Positions 58,875 through 64,000 of a stretch of 64,000 nt of DNA are shown here, piece by piece. The translations under genes and the position numbers were made by a program. Under the pieces are notes generated by a model that saw only the letters and a program-made list of their open reading frames with translations, made no database searches and was not told the DNA's origin. The stretch lies in contig CM051459.1 in the NCBI GenBank assembly GCA_028095005.1, forward strand, positions 19,330,699 to 19,394,698, given 5' to 3'. The first letter of the stretch is position 1, and every line of letters starts with the position of its first letter. This DNA is from Rhynchospora pubera (Eukaryota; Streptophyta; Magnoliopsida; Poales; Cyperaceae).

Positions 58875-60526
58875 TTAACTGGGTCTGAGTCTGAACAGAG
58901 AACAGTGACATTTTGGAGGGAATTGACAGGGTTCAAGACGAACCCAAATTAAACATTATGCATTTTTTGGAGGGTCTTTGGTTGTTTTGCATATAGACCC
59001 TGAAAATATTGTATTTCTATTTAGTTTCCATGTTATTATTACTATTTTAAAACCATCAGGTCCGAATTTGACTAGCAATTATCAAACAGTTTGCTTGTAT
59101 CTTGTTTCAGAAGATGTCTATGAAGTATAGTTCTTTCTTATTGCGTATATGGTGTGGTCCTTATAAGTCTCTGATATGCTGCTGTTGGGTTGACTCAATT
59201 TACTGTATAAACAATTAGATATATTTTTTACATTAAAAAATGGAGGTTTTATTTATTATTATATAGATGTACCTTATTGATCAAATGTGCACGACTGCAT
59301 GCAAGCGCAGTGAAAAGAAAATATCAAAATGGATCTTGAATACTTTATATTTTATGTGGTTTCTATGTAAAATTTCAACATTAGAACCGTTTGCTAAGGA
59401 TTTAAATTTGTATAAAATTTATACATGTAATCAAAGAATTCACATCTGTATGAATTGATTGATTATTTACCGGTTCAGACCCTTTATGGGAAACAGACTC
59501 CATCTTGAATAAGTGCAGTTACTATATTGCGTATATTGAACAACAACCGTTGTTTTATCTTCTCTCTTTTTTTTGACTGTAATTACTGCGGAATTTAATT
59601 TATACGGATTTTGAACATTAATTTTCACCTTCCCTCGTTTATGTAAGTTCATATTTACGAGGAGGGATTTCATGGTTCCAAGTAGAACGCCTTTTAATTG
59701 TTTTACAGCTGTTTGCCACAAAACCAGATTTTTCTTTATATTTTTTTCCTTTACCTTTTTTGTTATTTGTTTATTTATGACCGGAATGCTTAGCCTCCTG
59801 TAGCCACGCCGGGTTCAAACAAGAGCACCATGCCAGAAAGGCCTCTGCTCCTTTGCATTAATTCTTACTAGTGTCAGAAATACTTTCTCCATCTTTTGCA
59901 AGAGAAATAAGTGAGCTAAAGTAAATGGCAAAGAAAATGAGGAAAAGAACAGGTTGTATTTGAAACTTTTTGGTACTTGACAAAATTGACTCAAAGAACA
60001 TGGCAACTTCAAAATTGACTCAAAAGAACATGGCAACATTTAAAAATGGGCAAAATACCCAAGTTTGTAGTGTTTTTTTTTTTAAAAAAAAGTAATGTTT
60101 CAATTGCAGCCATTTGCAGGCTTGCAGCACATAAATAAGCGGGGGATCCATTTATATTTTTTTATATAATACTTTTAGGAAGTATTAATTTTAAAGTACT
60201 ACACATGAAATATAATTAACATTTTATGCATATCATACGGATAAATAAAACAAAATTTGTTGCACATTTCCACATTATCGACCGACTTGAAATTTACAGT
60301 TATTCGTAGTTTGCAAATTGGTTAAAAATGTATCCGTGAAGACAAAACGCGATTAACAAAATAAAATATTTAAAATATTTTTTTTACTTGATTAACAAAA
60401 CGCGATTAAAATTGTCAAAGTTAAATGTCTCAGTCTATACCAACTCAAAATAAAATAAAATGCATGTTTATTAGATGATGAAAGGCTTAACTATCTATTA
60501 TCTAAAGAAAGATATTGCTTACGTTC
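58875..60526. other. 3' flank of PLATZ and intergenic DNA
   Basis: It should begin with the PLATZ 3' UTR; no clear poly-A signal could be assigned. Nothing else is recognised up to the T-run of the next LINE. Confidence 0.4.
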
Positions 60527-63120
60527 TTTTTTTTTTTTTTTGAAAATAGGCTCCCAAGTAGGGAGTCCTGCATTTCATTAAAAATAAAATGCCCACATAC
60601 AGAATTCAAGTCACTCACTGTGACTTACAATGCCAACAAAATACCATCCTACTACTTACTACCAGCAAAGCCAGCTACCCAGTACAAACACAGTATCACA
60701 AGCAAATAAAACCACAGTTCTAGCCAAAAACAACTGAAATTAAAGTGCTCCTGTGCCAGCTCTTCCCTGTCCGGCCTGCAGAATCTCCACTTCCATACCA
60801 GTCTTTGTTCCTGTCCAGAAGAAAAAAAGACTAAAAGTTGAAGCACACAGGTTTATAGCCCTAGCTGCACTATCATCAGTGAACACCCTAGTATTGTGTT
60901 CCTTCCAGATAACCCACATAAAAGCCGCACAGTAAGTAAGAACTGCAGTTCTATGAGTAGCTAGTAACTGCAAACAGTTATCCCAAATGTCCCCTAGAGT
61001 ATTACTAGTTATTTGGCGTCCCCATTTATTGTAATGATTAAACAAAACCCAGAAATTGCGAATGTAAGAACAATTCACAAATAAATGATCAATGGTCTCA
61101 CAATCATCACAAAAAACACAAACTGGTTCTAACTGACAGCCCCTTCTAGACAAAATGTCTTTAGTTAAAATTCTATACTTAAAAACTAACCAACAAAAAA
61201 GCTTCGCCTTCAAAGGAAATTTTAATTTCCAAAAAAAATCCTAGCTTGATTGTCTAAAACCCCCCCATGTTTCAGGAAATTATAGCAAGACTTAACCGCA
61301 TATCTACCCTTACTCGACCAGAGCCATAAGGGTTTATCAGGCACTTGACTAAACTGGTAATTAGTTAAGAGAACAGTAAGCTCTCTCTTCTCTTCTCTCA
61401 TAGCTCTAGAGACTCCTCTTCTAAGAAATAATCTAATAGAACCATTGTTCCAGATCTGATGAACTGTACTGTTAACCCTCTTTGTCTTCTGAAACACCAA
61501 AGGAAACTTGTCCTTTAGGAGCCCATGTTCAGTCCAATTCTCCAACCAAAAATAAGTGTTCTTGCCATTCCCTACTGCCTTAGAAGTACCTAGTCTAACT
61601 ATCTGTTCCATAGAAAAAACATCTTTCCAAAAAGGAGAATAACTGGAGGGTAGTTTGTGAGAATATTTAGCATGAATAATATTCTTCCATATACCTTTAC
61701 AAGTAGTCTCATCTAAGTTCCACTTTCATTTCCCTAACAAGGCCTTATTCATAGCTGCTAAGTCTAAGATTCCCCAGCCCCCCATCTCTTTCGGCCTACA
61801 AATCAGCTGCCAACTAACAAGAGCCATTTTCTTTCCTTGTTGTCCCCATAAAAATCTTCTTCTTATCTTGTCTATCATTTGTAACACCCACCCAGGCATC
61901 TTAAAAACCGACAAGTAGTATAAAGGAACAACAGTCAACACTGAATTTACCATAACTAATCTCCCTCCCAAAGAGAGATAGTTATCCTTCCAAGCTGATA
62001 ACTTCAACCTAATTCTATCAATTACCTCCATCCAATTAGCTCTAGAGGGTCTTTTCCAGTGCAGAGGAAGGCCCAAGTATTTCATTGGTAAAGAACCTAG
62101 TTTGCAGTTAATAATGCTAGCAAATTGCTCAACCTCATCTCTATCAAGATTAAGAGGAACTAGTTCACTCTTGGCAAAGTTAATAATTAATCCTGACAGA
62201 TGCTCAAAACCCTTCAAAACCCAATGTAATCTATCTAACATCCCTTGCTCTGCTTTAACAAACAGCAGGGTGTCATCCGCATACTGTAAATGCATCAGAG
62301 GCAAACCATCCTCAAGTTTAGGCCCTAAAGCCAGGAAATTCCAGATCTCATACCTTTCTTGAGCAATTTAGATAAAGTATCTACAGCCATGATAAATAGG
62401 GAGACAGAGGATCCCCTTGTCTTACTCCTCTTTTACTGGAGAAATAAACTCCTTGATTGCCATTAACCATGACTGAAAGCCAACCACCCTGTAAAATTTG
62501 TTCCACCCATTTAACCCAAACCCCATTAAACACTCTATCCCTGAGCATCGCTATTAAATAATCCCAGTTAATCTTATCAAACGCTTTTTCAAAGTCTAGC
62601 TTAAGTAGCATCCTTTTAGTTTTATGTTCCTTAACCCAATGTAAAATTTCATGAGCTGATGATTTTATCTATAATTCTATCTAACAGAGGAGCTAACCTA
62701 TTAGCTAACACTTTAGTAAAAATCTTATAACTGCAGTTAAGCAGACCAATAGGTCGATACTCAGTGACCTTGCAAGCATTCTCAACCTTAGGAATGAGAC
62801 ATATAATAGCCCTATGAAGTTTGTCAATACCAAAGGAATGATCGTAAAAAGCATTAAAAGCCTTAAGTAAATCATCCTTGATGACCTCCCAAAACTTTTG
62901 ATAAAAGAAAATGGGAAAACCATCCGGTCCAGAAGCCTTATCAGGGGACATCTGACTGATAGCTACTAAAACCTCCTCCTCCCTAAATGGAGAAGTGGGT
63001 GTACAGTTCTCCTCATCAGTGACTAAGTCTTGTACCTCCCAAAAATTCTGCTGTAAACCCCCTCTAGAAGTACCAGAAACCCCAAATAAGTCTCTATAGA
63101 AATTAGTGATGTGTTCCTGG
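60527..63120 (-). mobile_element. Degenerate L1-type LINE, 5' part missing
   Basis: On the minus strand it ends in a poly-A tail (T-run at about 60527-60541) and encodes a reverse transcriptase broken into at least five frames. It belongs to the same broad group as the LINE at 24541-30876 but is clearly a different and older copy. ORF1 and the endonuclease are absent: similarity stops near 63120, where an LTR-like sequence begins. I found no target duplication. Confidence 0.85.
60740..62951 (-). pseudogene. LINE ORF2 reverse transcriptase remnant
   Basis: The pieces in order on the minus strand are: 62951-62649 (DKASGPDGFPIFFYQKFW and IICLIPKVENA), 62611-62381 (LLKLDFEKAFDKINWDYL and RGVRQGDPLSPYL), 62304-61726 (LQYADDTLLFVKA, the catalytic motif, then the thumb region), 61611-61222 (connection region), and 61213-60740 (CVFCDDCETIDHLFVNC, the zf-RVT zinc motif). 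Between pieces the frame changes or meets stops, so no enzyme can be made. Its core motifs match those of the younger LINE in this window. No C-terminal RNase H is seen. Confidence 0.88.
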
Positions 63121-64000
63121 TGTTGACCCCTAAAATATCGTCATAATTTCCTGGTCAACCTGTGAGTGGATTCTGGATCTATTTAATGGTCAAATCAGAT
63201 ATTTGATGCACAAATAAATTACCAAGGAGTTATCCCGGGTCAGTCGGGAATGCATATTCAAAACTGAGCAATAACAAATGGCGCCATATTTTCACGTCTG
63301 TGTGACAATAGTAATATTAACATAATGATGTGATATAGAGCGCAAGCCATGCTTCAAAAATATGACTTCATGTATACTTCATATAACTATGCAAGAAATA
63401 ATACGAAGCTATCGGATGGACAACAGATGCATCAGAATTTATTTCAGCCCACTCGAAAACCCAAAAAAAAAAAAAGAAGAAAATAGATGGCCCAAATAAA
63501 ATAAAAGGGTTCGGCCCAAAACAAAAAAAAAGAAGAGAAACAGCAGCCCAGTAACTCATCTTCTCTCCCACTCGTCACTGTGCTCTCTTCCGACAGCTTC
63601 TCCGTATCTCACGCGAAACCAACCTCCCCTACACTCGCGCCTAACAAGCTACGTCGCTCCCTACTCCTATCGTTTATCACCAACTGACAATAGACAGCGA
63701 GAATCTCGTCAGAAACTCACCCAATTTCCTCTCTGATCAACTCGATATGATGGCAAATTCAAACTTGCAATGATGGAAATTAGGAAAAATGGAGCTGTGG
63801 GGTCAGGGAAATACTAATGAATATCGCTGAGAGTAAGCCATGATGAAGTAATTCGAAGTAAGATTTTGAAGATGGCAAAGCAATCATGACCATGAAATGA
63901 GACAGTAGACATCATACTAGCAAGATAAAATTCTGAAATTGGGAAGTAATTATGGCTGAAGGAATCCTTTTAGCAAAGCAAAACTTTGAAATCATGAGGC
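63121..64000. mobile_element. Possible LTR (5' part) of a retrotransposon running out of the window
   Basis: LINE similarity stops where TGTTGACCCCTAAAAT begins, a TG start resembling LTRs of some plant Ty3 elements. The rest is non-coding with purine-rich and CT-rich segments and no frame of note. Without the other LTR, a target duplication or a primer site, this is only a suggestion. Confidence 0.35.

Overview
The window is nuclear DNA of a flowering plant. It has intron-containing genes with plant-specific protein families (DUF863, PLATZ), AT-rich intergenic DNA, a eukaryotic tRNA-Gly gene, and a dense mix of plant transposons (Ty1/copia, Athila-like Ty3 LTR elements, L1-type LINEs, MULE, hAT, CACTA, Helitron, Tourist-like MITEs). 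The species cannot be fixed from the sequence. Only three host genes are well supported: a DUF863-family gene on the minus strand (7141-10004, four coding exons, 485 aa), a tRNA-Gly(GCC) on the minus strand (49191-49261), and a PLATZ zinc-finger gene on the plus strand (57851-58874, five coding exons, 213 aa).

Layout: 1-2330 decayed copia pol; 4812-5563 a short 5'-truncated LINE tail with an RNase H domain; 7141-10004 the DUF863 gene; 10571-10788 a foldback MULE-type MITE; 12469-16008 a 3.5-kb MULE with 9-bp target duplication and near-perfect terminal inverted repeats, carrying a FAR1-type transposase gene whose catalytic core is deleted; 16352-16932 a hAT-type MITE full of CGTGTC-like motifs; 19-24 kb several MITEs and a non-autonomous Helitron; 24541-30876 a nearly full-length L1-type LINE (minus strand) with a 19-bp target duplication, broken by one stop and two frameshifts; 33737-48125 a tandem retrotransposon array; 48-57 kb a MITE/Helitron/hAT/CACTA-rich stretch with the tRNA gene; 57851-58874 PLATZ; 60527-63120 a degenerate LINE, probably cut at its 5' side by an LTR-like sequence that runs to the window end.

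The most remarkable structure is the array at 33737-48125: four LTRs of exactly 1630 bp and three internal regions (2616, 2616 and 2637 bp) in head-to-tail order, with one 5-bp target duplication (CTGGA) flanking the whole block. Each internal region starts with a tRNA-Asp-type primer-binding site but lacks gag-pol, so this is a non-autonomous, Athila-like family. A 20-bp GC-rich tandem motif recurs in the LTR and in the internal region. Copy-specific changes allow its history to be read.

The host genes do not form a visible pathway. The window is mainly a record of transposition, and most elements could be delimited by target-site duplications that are visible by eye.
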